From: Deinococcus sedimenti
GTDB taxonomy: Bacteria > Deinococcota > Deinococci > Deinococcales > Deinococcaceae
Length of the DNA: 64,000 nucleotides
Direction of reading: 5' to 3'
Assembly: GCF_014648135.1 (NCBI RefSeq)
Contig: NZ_BMQN01000003.1
Location: 248,001-312,000, forward strand
Shown piece after piece: positions 38,546-47,187 of the stretch. The translations under genes and the position numbers were made by a program. The notes below the pieces were generated by a model. The model saw only the letters and a list, made by a program, of their open reading frames with translations, ran no database searches and had not been told where the DNA came from. How positions within the stretch are numbered: the first letter of the stretch is position 1; each line of letters opens with the position of its first letter.

Positions 38546-38549
<4 letters not shown>
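36756..38549 (+). CDS. livM: Fused LivM permease-LivG ATPase
   Basis: 597 aa. Residues 1-320 form the second permease ([76 protein letters not shown]). After a linker at about 325-345 comes an ABC ATPase: Walker [21 protein letters not shown]-loop [14 protein letters not shown], signature region [20 protein letters not shown] and Walker [12 protein letters not shown], then VEHDMELVM. The signature reads LALGQQ in place of LSxGQQ. LivM-LivG fusions occur in several phyla; the fusion fixes one-to-one stoichiometry of this pair. Confidence 0.92.
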
Positions 38550-39265
<716 letters not shown>

Positions 39266-39311
39266 CCTTCCGGCGCCCGCCACCTCTCGAGTTCCGCTGC
39301 ACAGGAGTGCC

Positions 39312-39701
39312 ATGCCGACTGCCGATCCCTTCATGACGTTGCTCGACATCCAGATCCTGAGTGCCGCCGAAGGCGTGGCGAGCGTCACGGCCACCGTGCA
39401 GCCGCAGCACATCAACCTGCACGGCACGGCCCACGGCGGCTTCCTGTTCAGTCTCGCGGACGCGGCGTTCGCCCTGGCGTCGAACAGTGGCGGCGGCCGG
39501 CAGGTGGGGCTGCAGGCCGACCTGCAGTTTCTGCGGGCGGCCCGGCTGGGCGACACCGTGACCGCGCACGCCCGCGAGATGCATCTGGGCCGAAAGACCG
39601 GCGCGTACCGCATGGAGGTGCGGGTCGGTGAACAGCTGATCGCCATGGGCAGCGGCGTGGTCTACCGGGTGGAGGACGCCCCGCCTGCCGCGCCGCCCTG
39701 A
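39312..39701 (+). CDS. PaaI-type hot-dog thioesterase
   Basis: 129 aa single hot-dog domain. The motif HINLHGTAHGGFLFSLADAAFALASNS holds the HGG and catalytic Asp of phenylacetyl-CoA thioesterase PaaI, and GDTVTAHAREMHLGRKTGAY forms the second strand region. It hydrolyses stalled aryl- or acyl-CoA. ATG with an AGGAG site 6 bp upstream; 46 bp after livF, so probably the last gene of that operon. With gcdH upstream this suggests that the transporter brings in a compound degraded through CoA thioesters. Confidence 0.88.
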   Translation: MPTADPFMTLLDIQILSAAEGVASVTATVQPQHINLHGTAHGGFLFSLADAAFALASNSGGGRQVGLQADLQFLRAARLGDTVTAHAREMHLGRKTGAYRMEVRVGEQLIAMGSGVVYRVEDAPPAAPP

Positions 39702-39765
39702 CAGCGGTGTCCAGTTCCACCCAGGGGCCAACACCACGCCCCAGGGCTCCACCTCCAACCGCTGT
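39701..39765. repeat. Family-1 small noncoding repeat, reverse orientation
   Basis: Read on the minus strand it has the same arms: ACAGCGGTTGGAGGTGGAGC at one end and GGAACTGG then ACCGCTGT at the other. It begins at the last base of the thioesterase stop codon and probably works as the transcript end. Downstream TCAGGTGCTCGATTC resembles the flanking module seen in other copies. Confidence 0.75.
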
Positions 39766-39855
39766 CCTTCTCAGGTGCTCGATTCAGAGACATTCAGAAA
39801 ACCCTTCAATACCTCTGAATTCTGCTGTGAGTGATGCCGGGCGCGGCGGCGACCG

Positions 39856-40314
39856 TCAGGGCAGGGCGGGGTACACGGTCGCGCGTTTGACGCGGCCGTA
39901 CGCGAAACTCGTGTCAATCGAGGCGATGCCGGGCACGGCGTGCAGTTCGCGCCGCACGAACGCCTCGTACGCCTTCAGGTCCGCCACGAGCACCCGCAGC
40001 AGGTAGTCGGCCTCCCCGGTCATGACGTAGCAGTCGAGCACGGCGTCCATGCGGGCGATGGCGTCCTCGAACGCGCGGATGCTGGCAGCCGTGTGCAGTT
40101 GCAACCGCACGCGCACGAACGCGGTGACGGTCAGGCCGTACGCTTCCTCATCCACCAGCGCGGTGTAGCCCTGGATGACCCCGGAGTCCTCCAGTTGCCG
40201 CACGCGCCGCAGGCACGGGGACGGCGAGAGGTGCACCCGGTCCGCAAGGTCCTGATTGCTGATGCGCCCGTTCGCCTGCAGGGCAGCGAGAATGCGCCGG
40301 TCGCGGTCATCCAT
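39856..40314 (-). CDS. Lrp/AsnC-family transcriptional regulator
   Basis: 152 aa. N-terminal helix-turn-helix: MDDRDRRILAALQANGRISNQDLADRVHLSPSPCLRRVRQLEDSGVI; C-terminal RAM domain: VRVRLQLHTAASIRAFEDAIARMDAVLDCYVMTGEADYLLRVLVADLKAYEAFVRRELHAVPGI (shown here in two standard family blocks). It probably binds an amino acid as an octamer. It is divergent from a DMT exporter and aminotransferase across a palindromic 106-bp gap, which makes these its likely targets. Confidence 0.93.
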   Translation of the reverse strand: MDDRDRRILAALQANGRISNQDLADRVHLSPSPCLRRVRQLEDSGVIQGYTALVDEEAYGLTVTAFVRVRLQLHTAASIRAFEDAIARMDAVLDCYVMTGEADYLLRVLVADLKAYEAFVRRELHAVPGIASIDTSFAYGRVKRATVYPALP

Positions 40315-40332
40315 GCAGCGATTGTGGCAGAT

Positions 40333-40362
40333 TCTGCCTCTTCAGTTCGCTTCAGAGGCAGA
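40333..40362. promoter_or_regulatory. Inverted repeat between the Lrp regulator and exporter gene
   Basis: TCTGCCTCT and AGAGGCAGA form a perfect 9-bp inverted repeat with a 12-base spacer. TTTGGCAG and ACAGCACCTCTGCCCT a little downstream (40364-40402) repeat the half-site. It is a good candidate binding site for the adjacent Lrp protein; binding is inferred. Confidence 0.6.
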
Positions 40363-40420
40363 GTTTGGCAGCTTCTGACCATCTGACAGCACCTCTGCCC
40401 TACTGGCGGAACATGACCGC

Positions 40421-41377
40421 GTGAGTCAGCTCAGTTCCACGCTTCCGCGCGAAACCAGTCGTACCCGGCCGACCGGCGCCCTCCTGGGCTGGGCGGCGCT
40501 GGCCGTCACGGTGCTGATCTGGGCGGCGTTCGCGCTGACCATCCGCGCCATCGGCCACTCGCCGCTGACGCCGGGCGACGTGGCGCTGATCCGCTTCCTG
40601 ATTCCGGCCGCGCTGCTGCTGCCCCTGCTGCCCTCACGCCTGCCCGCGCTGCGGCGCGTCCCAGTGCATGCGGCGCTGATGATCATGGCCGGGGCGGGCC
40701 TGCCGTTCTTCCTGATCGCCGCGGCCGGGGGCGCCAGCACGTCCGCCGCGCACGTCAGTGCCCTGGTGGCCGGAACGACGCCCCTCTCGGTCGTGCTGCT
40801 CGGGTTCCTGCTGTTCCGTGACCGGGTGCGGGCCGCGCAGTGGCCGGGTCTGGGCCTGATCCTGCTGGGCATCCTGCTGCTCGTGCTCGGCCTGGGGGCG
40901 ACCGGGATCTCCCCCGCCACCGGCACCGCGCTGCTGCTCGCCGCCAGCCTGCTGTGGGGCGGGTACACCCTCGGCCTGCGCCGCGCCGCGCTCGATCCCC
41001 TCGCTGCCGCCATGCTCGTCACGTACCCCTCGCTGCTCGTCCTCGCGCCCCTGCTGCTCAGCGGCACGCTGCCCAGCCACCTCACGCAGGTGCCCGGGCC
41101 CAGCCTGCTGCCGTTCATCGCCGTGCAGGGGCTCGGGGTGGGCGTCGTCGCCTCCCTGACCTACCCCTACGCCCTGAAACACCTCGGGGCCCTGCGCTGC
41201 GCCACCGTCGGTGCCCTCGCGCCCGTCCTCGCCACCCTGCTGGCCCTACCGCTGCTCGGCGAGCAGCCTACCCTCACCTCCGCCATCGGCGTCGCCATCA
41301 TCACGGCCGGCGTCCTCGCGTTCAACCTCATGCCCACCCGTCCCCCCGCCCCCCAGGAGGCCCCCCATGTTCAGTGA
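40421..41377 (+). CDS. EamA/DMT-family transporter
   Basis: 318 aa with ten membrane helices in two EamA repeats, starting at a GTG. The first repeat has WAAFALTIRAIGHSPLTPGDVALIRFLIPAALLLPLL, the second GTALLLAASLLWGGYTLGLRRAALDPLAAAML and the closing VGALAPVLATLLALPLLGEQPTLTSAIGVAIITAGV, all usual for drug/metabolite exporters of the RhaT/YdcZ group. Substrates are commonly amino acids or metabolites. It overlaps the aminotransferase start by 11 bp and stands opposite an Lrp regulator, so export of an amino acid or its keto acid is plausible. Confidence 0.9.
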   Translation: MSQLSSTLPRETSRTRPTGALLGWAALAVTVLIWAAFALTIRAIGHSPLTPGDVALIRFLIPAALLLPLLPSRLPALRRVPVHAALMIMAGAGLPFFLIAAAGGASTSAAHVSALVAGTTPLSVVLLGFLLFRDRVRAAQWPGLGLILLGILLLVLGLGATGISPATGTALLLAASLLWGGYTLGLRRAALDPLAAAMLVTYPSLLVLAPLLLSGTLPSHLTQVPGPSLLPFIAVQGLGVGVVASLTYPYALKHLGALRCATVGALAPVLATLLALPLLGEQPTLTSAIGVAIITAGVLAFNLMPTRPPAPQEAPHVQ

Positions 41378-42557
41378 CCTGCGTCCCCTGCCCCTCGACC
41401 CCCTCTGGGCCCTGCAAAACGCCTTCCGTGACGATCCCAGGCCGGATAAGCTGAACCTCGGGATCGGCATCTACCGGGATCATCTCGGCCAGACGCCCGT
41501 TCTGAGATCCGTGCAGCGCGCCGAGGAGCAGCGCGCCGCCACCGCCCCCTCCAAGATCTACCGCCCCCTGAGCGGCAACGCCGACTTCAACGCCGGCATG
41601 ACCCGCCTGCTGCTCGGCGCCCTCTCCCCTGCCCTGCCCCGCGCCGTCACCGTCCAGACGGTCGGCGGCACCGGCGCGCTGCGCACCCTGGCCGATCTGA
41701 TCGCCAGCGCCCACCCGGACGCCACCGTCTGGATCTCCGACCCCGGCTACGCCAACCACCACCCCCTGATGCGCGCCGCCGGCCTGATGACCGCCGAGTA
41801 CCCGTGGCAGCCCGACGGCCAGTCCGTCGCCGTCACGCCTCTCCTGCAGGCCCTGAGCGCCGCGCGCTCCGGCGACGTGGTCCTCGTGCAGGGCTGCTGC
41901 CACAACCCCACCGGCACCGACCTCAGTGCCGACGGGTGGCGCGCCCTGACGTCGTTCTGCACCGAGCGCGGCCTGATTCCACTGATCGACATGGCCTACC
42001 AGGGTCTCGGGCAGGGCCTCGACGAGGACGCCCGCGGCCTGCGCCTCATGGTCGACCACGCCCCCACCGTGCTCATCGCCGCGAGCTGCTCCAAGAACAT
42101 GGGCCTGTACTGCGAACGGACCGGTACCGCCACAGTGCTGGTCGCCGACGCCAGCGAGAAGGCCGCCGTGCTGAGCGTGCTGGAAGGTATCGCGCGCCGC
42201 ACCTACTCGATGCCGCCGGAACACGGCGCCGCTGTCGCCGCGGCCCTCCTGAACGACCCCGCCGAGTGGCACGAGGACCTGCGCGTCATGCGCGACCGCA
42301 TCGGGCACGTTCGCCAGGTCCTGACTGATACGCTGTGCAACCTGGGCGCCCCCACCGCGCTGCAGGCCATCCGGCACCACCGCGGCATGTTCACCCTGCT
42401 GCCCCTGCGCCCCGAAGACATGAGGCGCCTGCAGCGGGACCACGGAATCTACGGCACCCACGAGGGCCGGATCAACGTCGCGGGTATCCCCGACCACGCC
42501 GTCCGGCCCCTGGCTCAGGCCCTGATCGCGACCAGCGTGGCCCAGCTCAGCCACTGA
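41367..42557 (+). CDS. Aspartate/aromatic aminotransferase, class I
   Basis: 396 aa fold-type I PLP enzyme of the AspC/TyrB subgroup. LNLGIGIYRDHLGQTPVLRSVQRAE and YRPLSGNADFNAGMTRLLLG match the AspC/TyrB N-terminus (L-G-V-G-x-Y-x-D), TVGGTGALRTLADLI, SDPGYANHHPLMRAAGL, CCHNPTGTDLS and the PLP lysine in AASCSKNMGLYCERTG. C-terminal INVAGIPDHAV has V for the usual RI-N-x-A-G-L pattern. It transfers amino groups between aspartate or aromatic amino acids and 2-oxoglutarate. AGGAGG site before the ATG. Confidence 0.92.
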   Translation: MFSDLRPLPLDPLWALQNAFRDDPRPDKLNLGIGIYRDHLGQTPVLRSVQRAEEQRAATAPSKIYRPLSGNADFNAGMTRLLLGALSPALPRAVTVQTVGGTGALRTLADLIASAHPDATVWISDPGYANHHPLMRAAGLMTAEYPWQPDGQSVAVTPLLQALSAARSGDVVLVQGCCHNPTGTDLSADGWRALTSFCTERGLIPLIDMAYQGLGQGLDEDARGLRLMVDHAPTVLIAASCSKNMGLYCERTGTATVLVADASEKAAVLSVLEGIARRTYSMPPEHGAAVAAALLNDPAEWHEDLRVMRDRIGHVRQVLTDTLCNLGAPTALQAIRHHRGMFTLLPLRPEDMRRLQRDHGIYGTHEGRINVAGIPDHAVRPLAQALIATSVAQLSH

Positions 42558-42605
42558 CCATCTGGCACCGGCGGCCCGGGCCAGGGGCCGGCACCACTCG
42601 AAATG

Positions 42606-42622
42606 CCACAGGTGTGTCTCAG
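42606..42622 (+). repeat. Isolated iteron at the 3' end of repA
   Basis: CCACAGGTGTGTCTCAG matches the iterons of the origin (consensus TCCACAGGTRTGTCYCAG). It lies over the repA stop codon, 1.5 kb from the main array, and could take part in looping or handcuffing by RepA. Confidence 0.75.
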
Positions 42623-44013
42623 GGCAGGAGGGTCGGCGGCCCGCCACCTTCCTCACCCAGCGCTGACCGCTGGAGATACTGCTTGAGCTCATCCACGAAC
42701 TGCTGCGCCTCGATCCGCGCCAGTCGGTGATGCGCCTCGGTCAACAGGTTCGCCGCGTCGAGACGCCCCTGAGTCACGTCGTGCCGCAACTGATCCAGTT
42801 CCGCGGCACTGAAGCGCCGCGCGAACAGCAACGTGACCCGCTTGACCGTGAACGTCGCCGCTTCCTCAGGGGACAGGCGCCCCAATTCCTCACTCCATGA
42901 GGGCAGATCCGGTTCCGGTTCGATCAGGCGCGGCCGGACGACCGGAGGGGTTACCTCAGGGGGTGACGCCGGCTCAGGGTACTGATCCGGGTGGCGGATC
43001 AGGTGCACCAGCGCGTGCGCGGCGGTCTTCCGGACTGTCAGGTGACCCCGGCGCAGCAGCCGTTCAAACTGATCGATCCGGGCCAGCAGCACGGAACTGG
43101 TGTACTGCCGCGCTAGTTGCCTGGACACGCCGTCCGTCACGCCGTGCCCCCGCAACCTGTTCAGCAGTGCCGGGCTGACCGGCGTGAACTCCGAAGCGAA
43201 CTGAAAGCGGAGCCGCTGCGCCCTGCCCCGCCCCTCGATGTCCACCGAGCGCAGGTACCCTCGGCGGATCAGTTCCTCGTGCGGGCCTTCCAATGCCCGC
43301 CTGATGGCGTCCGGCCGGGCGGACGGCAGCTTGCACAGATCAGCCCATTCCATCAGGCCGACATCGAACTCATCGACGATTTCATCCGGTTCCTCCGGGT
43401 TGTAGCGCATCGCGTCCAGCAACCGGAAAATAATCCGTGTGCGCGGCCGGGACAGCGACTGCATGAATTCGATATTCAGTGGCTTGGTGTACCCACTGCG
43501 CAACGAGGCGACAAGCGGTTCGGCCAACCGGACCCGCAACATGCTGCGCTCATCGAATTTGCCTGATTCACCCTGGTGCGTGTACTCGAGCAGTTCGATG
43601 AAGTGAAACTTCGCGGTCGTCCAGCGGCGGTTGGGGTGATCACGCCACCCACCAGCAATCTCGTAGGACGTGGTGTGCAGACGATCCAGGCTGGTCAGCA
43701 GCATGTCCCGGTACTTACCGGTGCGGTGAAAGCCAGCGATTTTCATCAACTCCGCCACGGACAGCGTCATTTCACCGTCATCCGGCAATCCCAGGCTCAT
43801 GAAGTAGTCGATCAGTGCGCTGCTGACGTCGTTGTCGATGCCATGGGGCACCCCCAGCTCCGGGAGTGCGCGGCAGGACACCCGGACCATCCGCTCCCCA
43901 TACGGGTACGTGACCTTCCAGCTGTTCAGGTCGCCAATCTGGTCCTGGGCCGAAACCAGATTCAACCGTCCCCAGTTCAGGTCATCAAAGCTGTTGCGCC
44001 GTTTCTCGGTCAT
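42619..44013 (-). CDS. repA: Plasmid replication initiator protein RepA
   Basis: 464 aa. The protein has the double winged-helix look of theta-type initiators: ALIDYFMSLGLPDDGEMTLSVAELMKIAGFHRTGKY in the N-terminal third, KPLNIEFMQSLSRPRTRIIFRLLDAMRY in the middle and a second wing with GLMEWADLCKLPSARPDAIRRALEGPHEELIRRGYL. The last 120 residues are acidic and proline-rich and then helical. It matches what is annotated as replication initiator A on Deinococcus plasmids and second chromosomes. I chose the ATG at 44013, preceded by AGGA; an upstream frame to 44139 has a hydrophobic, non-coding look. The iterons lie directly upstream. Confidence 0.85.
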   Translation of the reverse strand: MTEKRRNSFDDLNWGRLNLVSAQDQIGDLNSWKVTYPYGERMVRVSCRALPELGVPHGIDNDVSSALIDYFMSLGLPDDGEMTLSVAELMKIAGFHRTGKYRDMLLTSLDRLHTTSYEIAGGWRDHPNRRWTTAKFHFIELLEYTHQGESGKFDERSMLRVRLAEPLVASLRSGYTKPLNIEFMQSLSRPRTRIIFRLLDAMRYNPEEPDEIVDEFDVGLMEWADLCKLPSARPDAIRRALEGPHEELIRRGYLRSVDIEGRGRAQRLRFQFASEFTPVSPALLNRLRGHGVTDGVSRQLARQYTSSVLLARIDQFERLLRRGHLTVRKTAAHALVHLIRHPDQYPEPASPPEVTPPVVRPRLIEPEPDLPSWSEELGRLSPEEAATFTVKRVTLLFARRFSAAELDQLRHDVTQGRLDAANLLTEAHHRLARIEAQQFVDELKQYLQRSALGEEGGGPPTLLP

Positions 44014-44410
44014 AGGGTCCTGTTGTTGTTCAACATACTCTTTTGAGAAAAGATATTTTGAAAAGATATTGGTGAAAAAACACCACCAAGGGATGTTCTG
44101 AAAGCACCTCCAGCACGCTGAAATTTGACCTGATTCCACAGGTGTGTCTCAGTGAATCACACAGGTATGTCCCAGGAAAGAGCGGCGAATTCCACAAGTA
44201 TGTCGCGCACCGTCCAACACATCCCACAGGTGTGTCCCAGAGCGTCCCACAGGTGTGTCCCAGCATGCCATTGAGACATACCTGTGGGACGACAGACGAA
44301 CTCCACAGGTATGTCCCAGGCGCCGAGGGCCCAACTCCACAGGTGTGTCCCAGCACAATTGACGATTTCCACGGGTGTGTCTCAGACAACTCCACAGGTG
44401 TGTCCCAGGG
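44014..44410. other. Replication origin region: AT-rich stretch plus iteron array
   Basis: Between the repA start and the first iteron, 44036-44110 is conspicuously AT-rich for this genome (TTTTGAGAAAAGATATTTTG and a repeat AAAAGATATT), a likely duplex-unwinding element. The iteron block follows at 44135-44408. Promoter elements for repA must lie here too, so RepA probably represses itself. No canonical DnaA box (TTATCCACA) was found by eye. Confidence 0.75.
44135..44408. repeat. Iteron array, ten copies
   Basis: Consensus TCCACAGGTRTGTCYCAG, 18 bp. Copies at 44135-44152, 44158-44175, 44191-44206 (degenerate), 44222-44240, 44245-44263, 44273-44289 (inverted), 44302-44319, 44336-44353, 44368-44385 and 44391-44408. 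Nine point the same way. Spacing is about 22-36 bp, close to two or three helical turns. These are expected binding sites of RepA, as in other iteron-controlled replicons. Confidence 0.92.
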
Positions 44411-45090
44411 ATGGTGGACGCAGGCTGCCGCTCCTCCCTGACCCGTCACGAAGGTGGGCCGAATCCACGGCGGCCTGAAACAGGCTCATCCAGCTCCAAC
44501 CTCTCGCCGCGGCACTGCTCTCCACCCATGACGGTCTGACGGACCGCTTCACCTGATCCTGCTCCGGACAGGAGAGCCGCGCGGGTCTGGTGGCCGTCCG
44601 GCATCGGCCACACAAGTCACCACTGGCCTTGAATTCGCTTTGGCTGGAGCTTCCTATCCCCTTGCCCGCTAAAGTTTCAGCCTGAAACGGCGGTGCAGAC
44701 GTCAACTTCAGAACAGCAGATCGAAAAACCCCTCTGCTCTCCCCCCCTCACCCTGTCTTCCGGCCTCGACACGGGCGGTCCTACCCTATCTACCGGTCAT
44801 CCACTGCCCGGACACGCTGCTGACGAGCAGGACCACGACGATCCGTGTGAGAGGCATCAGGGCGCCACAGGCCACATCACCCGACTCGTCACTGACCCTT
44901 CCCACTCTCTGGAGACGTCCAGCGCCCCGGCGTACCGATCTTCTGTCTACCAAGGGCGGCTCCCGCCCTCAGCTGATCTGCCAACGTACATGGTGTCGGG
45001 GTACCTGCCTGAGGGTGTGACAGCATAGTCAGAGGGAGTGAGGGCTTCCCCACTCCTTCTGACTCGAACGGAGCGATCACCTGAGGAAGA

Positions 45091-45110
45091 CAGCGGTTGG
45101 AAGCAGAGTC
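45091..45110. repeat. Fragment of family-1 repeat
   Basis: CAGCGGTTGGAAGCAGAGTC preceded by CGAACGGAGCGA (45065-45076), the left half of the family-1 arrangement; the right half is missing. Confidence 0.55.
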
Positions 45111-45121
45111 TCAAGTCGTGA

Positions 45122-45170
45122 CTGGGACACACCTGTGGGATTCTGGTCCGATCACTCAGGTGTGTCCCAG
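45122..45170. repeat. Inverted pair of iterons upstream of the par region
   Basis: CTGGGACACACCTGTGGGA (minus orientation, 45122-45140) and CACTCAGGTGTGTCCCAG (plus orientation, 45153-45170) are two iteron copies facing each other with a 12-bp spacer. Head-to-head sites like this are often where initiators bind as dimers; they sit 110 bp beyond the end of parB. Confidence 0.85.
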
Positions 45171-45283
45171 TCACCTTCCCCTTTGCGCTGCACATGAACT
45201 GGCCGCATCCAGACACGTCTCCTCCACAGTCCGCGCCTCGGGTGACGATGTGAGCCGTGGACGCCGAGCAGACCAGGGTGAGC

Positions 45284-46189
45284 TCAGGACTCGGCCAGCA
45301 GCGCCTGCAATTCCTGGATGAGTCGGCGTGCGCGGTCCGCCGGCTCGCCTTTCAGACGCGCGAGGCGAGGCAGGGCGCCCCGCAGCTCACTGATCTCCGC
45401 TTTCAGGCCACGTCGACCTGAACTCAGCAGCGGCCGGACAAGCGCGCGGACCTGCGTGGCGTTCAGACCGTCCGCCGCCGCCTGGCGGAGCAGATGCCGG
45501 CGCTCCTCAACGCGCCCCTTGAGGGGAACGAGTTCATACGCGACGCTGACGTCAATCTGTCGTTCCTGCACGGCGGCCAGTTCCTCAGGAGTGAAGTCCA
45601 GTATGCGCGCGCGGTGTTGAGACCAGACACTGACGCCCGTGCCGTACGTGCCGCGTAGAAACGCCTCGAGCCCCAGGGTGTCGTCGGCCCCCTTCCGGAC
45701 CTGATTGAGCACGCTGATGACTTCGGGCACGCTCAGCCCTGTGTGGGCGCAGAGCAGGGCAAAACCAGCGAAGGTCTCGTCGACGATGGACAGGTCTTCA
45801 CGCTGGGCGTTCTCGAGAACGGCGAGGTACGCGGCGCGGCGGTCGTCCGCTTCAAACACCAGGACGGGCACCTGCCTGAGATCCACGAGCAGCGCGGCCC
45901 GCAGGCGGCGCTCACCGGCAATCAGCGTGTACCCCCCGGCGGGCCGGATCCGTACCCACAGTGGCGAGAGCAGTCCTTCGGCGCGGACGCTGCTGCTCAG
46001 TGCGGCCAGCCGATCCTCGTTGAAGGCGTCCGGGTCGTACCGGCCGCGAGGATTGAAGTGCGGATCGACATGAATCTTGCCGATGTCCACCTGGCGGTGG
46101 GTGGCCTGCCCTGTGACCTCTGCCAGGGCGGCAAGGCCACTTGCTAGCCCTGAGACGCCCTTCAGGCCGCGCGTTTTCGTCTGTGTCAC
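45284..46189 (-). CDS. parB: ParB partition protein
   Basis: 301 aa. N-terminal ParB/sulfiredoxin CTPase domain: VDIGKIHVDPHFNPRGRYD, LSSSVRAEGLLSPLWVRIRPAGGYTLIAGERRLRAA with the GERR box C motif, then VLENAQREDLSIVDETFAGFALLCAHTGLSVPEV leading to the helix-turn-helix. The central DNA-binding part has ILDFTPEELAAVQERQIDVSVAYELVPLKG. The C-terminus is helical with no obvious dimer leucine zipper. It binds parS and, with ParA, moves this replicon. ATG at 46189 overlaps the ParA stop by four bases. Confidence 0.92.
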   Translation of the reverse strand: MTQTKTRGLKGVSGLASGLAALAEVTGQATHRQVDIGKIHVDPHFNPRGRYDPDAFNEDRLAALSSSVRAEGLLSPLWVRIRPAGGYTLIAGERRLRAALLVDLRQVPVLVFEADDRRAAYLAVLENAQREDLSIVDETFAGFALLCAHTGLSVPEVISVLNQVRKGADDTLGLEAFLRGTYGTGVSVWSQHRARILDFTPEELAAVQERQIDVSVAYELVPLKGRVEERRHLLRQAAADGLNATQVRALVRPLLSSGRRGLKAEISELRGALPRLARLKGEPADRARRLIQELQALLAES

Positions 46190-46998
46190 TGCGCCACCGC
46201 CCCGCTCTCCACACCAAGAACAGACAGGAGCGTGTCGGTCACGCGCTGCAGGTCGCGGGCAACGTCGCTGTTGGGCGCGTGGTGCACGACTGGTTCACGC
46301 GCCTCGGTGGCGTCCCCGAACCGGGCCGCACTATCCCGGACGGGAGGAGCAATCGGCGCCACGCCGGAAAGTTCTGTTTCAAGGTAGGCCAGAACGTTTT
46401 TGTGATGGTTCACATTGGCCTTCATGCGATTGGGAACAATCAGGCGGACGGCAACGTCGGGCGCCACGCCACGCACCATACGGATCACCTTGGCGATCAT
46501 GTCCAGGTTCTCGAGTCCTTTCATCCCGCTGACAGGCACGACGATATGGTCGGCCGCCGCGATCGTCGCTGCCAGAAAGTTGGTCCGCTGCGGTTTGGCA
46601 TCCAGAATCACGAAATCGTAGGGGTGATCGTCGAGATATGTGTCGATGGCCTGTCTGAGGTTCTCCACGCGGGAGAAGTCCGCCATGAGGGTGCTCTCAG
46701 CCTCGCTCAGCGTGTCATTGCTGGGCCAGACGTCCACGCCGCGCACAGGAATGGGTGCAGGCAGGGGCCCGGGGGTGTCGTGACGGAAGACGCTCGCCAC
46801 CGTCGCTTCAGGCCGCGCCGCGGGAGCGTCCTCGTCCGGATGCAGGCCCAGACCTTTGGTGAGACTGGCCTGCGGGTCGACGTCAAACAGGGCCACGCGG
46901 TAGCCGCGCCCCGCCAGAATGAAGGCGATTTCCCGAGCGAGCGTGGTCTTCCCTTCACCGCCGCTGACATTGGTGAACACGATCCGTTGCGTTTTCAT
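46186..46998 (-). CDS. parA: ParA partition ATPase with altered Walker A motif
   Basis: 270 aa from the internal ATG at 46998, which has an AAGGAG site 8 bp upstream. The P-loop reads VFTNVSGGEGKTTLAREIAF: the second lysine is present but the signature lysine that normally precedes GG (KGGxGKT) is Ser. Other ParA/MinD segments are present: VALFDVDPQASLTKGLG (Walker A'), FVILDAKPQRTNFLAATIAAADHIVVPV (Walker B region) and MIAKVIRM. The frame continues upstream without a stop into an antitoxin-like domain (46999-47187), so a longer 333-residue form is possible. The signature lysine usually acts across the dimer in ATP hydrolysis, so this change is notable. Confidence 0.9.
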   Translation of the reverse strand: MKTQRIVFTNVSGGEGKTTLAREIAFILAGRGYRVALFDVDPQASLTKGLGLHPDEDAPAARPEATVASVFRHDTPGPLPAPIPVRGVDVWPSNDTLSEAESTLMADFSRVENLRQAIDTYLDDHPYDFVILDAKPQRTNFLAATIAAADHIVVPVSGMKGLENLDMIAKVIRMVRGVAPDVAVRLIVPNRMKANVNHHKNVLAYLETELSGVAPIAPPVRDSAARFGDATEAREPVVHHAPNSDVARDLQRVTDTLLSVLGVESGAVAQ

Positions 46999-47187
46999 GG
47001 TTCTCTCCTTGGGGCGCTGAGCTCGTCCGTGTACGTCGGACCAGTAGTCGCCGATCGGCACGAGGGCCGCCACGGGCCGCTGATAGCGTTCGATGACAAT
47101 GCGCTCACCGCGTTCAACCCGGTCGAGCGCGTCATAGAGCGAGGAACGCAGAGCGCCGCTCTTCATTCGCCCATCGACTTCTGACAC
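46999..47187 (-). CDS. Phd/YefM antitoxin-like domain, in frame with ParA
   Basis: 63 codons directly upstream of and in frame with parA, starting at GTG 47187 or ATG 47166. LRSSLYDALDRVERGERIVIERYQRPVAALVPIGDYW is a clear match to the Phd/YefM fold (the usual pattern being ...LYELLDEVxxGExVxIxRxGxPVAVLVPxxDY). There is no stop codon before the ParA ATG and no toxin gene nearby. It could be a translated N-terminal DNA-binding domain of a long ParA, replacing the helix-turn-helix of type Ia ParA proteins, or a separate antitoxin whose frame runs into parA. An 11-bp palindrome covers its start. Confidence 0.65.

Larger units (their letters stand above)
44410..45283. other. Noncoding interval between iterons and parB
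   Basis: About 870 bp with no convincing coding frame. It holds a short family-1 repeat fragment at 45091-45110 and a pair of iterons at 45122-45170. GC content is lower than in the flanking genes. The 44640-44860 part shows nothing nameable. Confidence 0.55.

Noticed and set aside
44014..44139. Longer start for RepA at 44139
   Set aside because: The extra 42 residues are hydrophobic and Cys/Trp-rich, come from the AT-rich origin stretch and overlap the first iteron.
44135..44408. Iteron array considered as a CRISPR
   Set aside because: Repeat unit is 18 bp, spacers are only about 5-18 bp and irregular, one copy is inverted, and no cas genes are near; position upstream of repA explains it.
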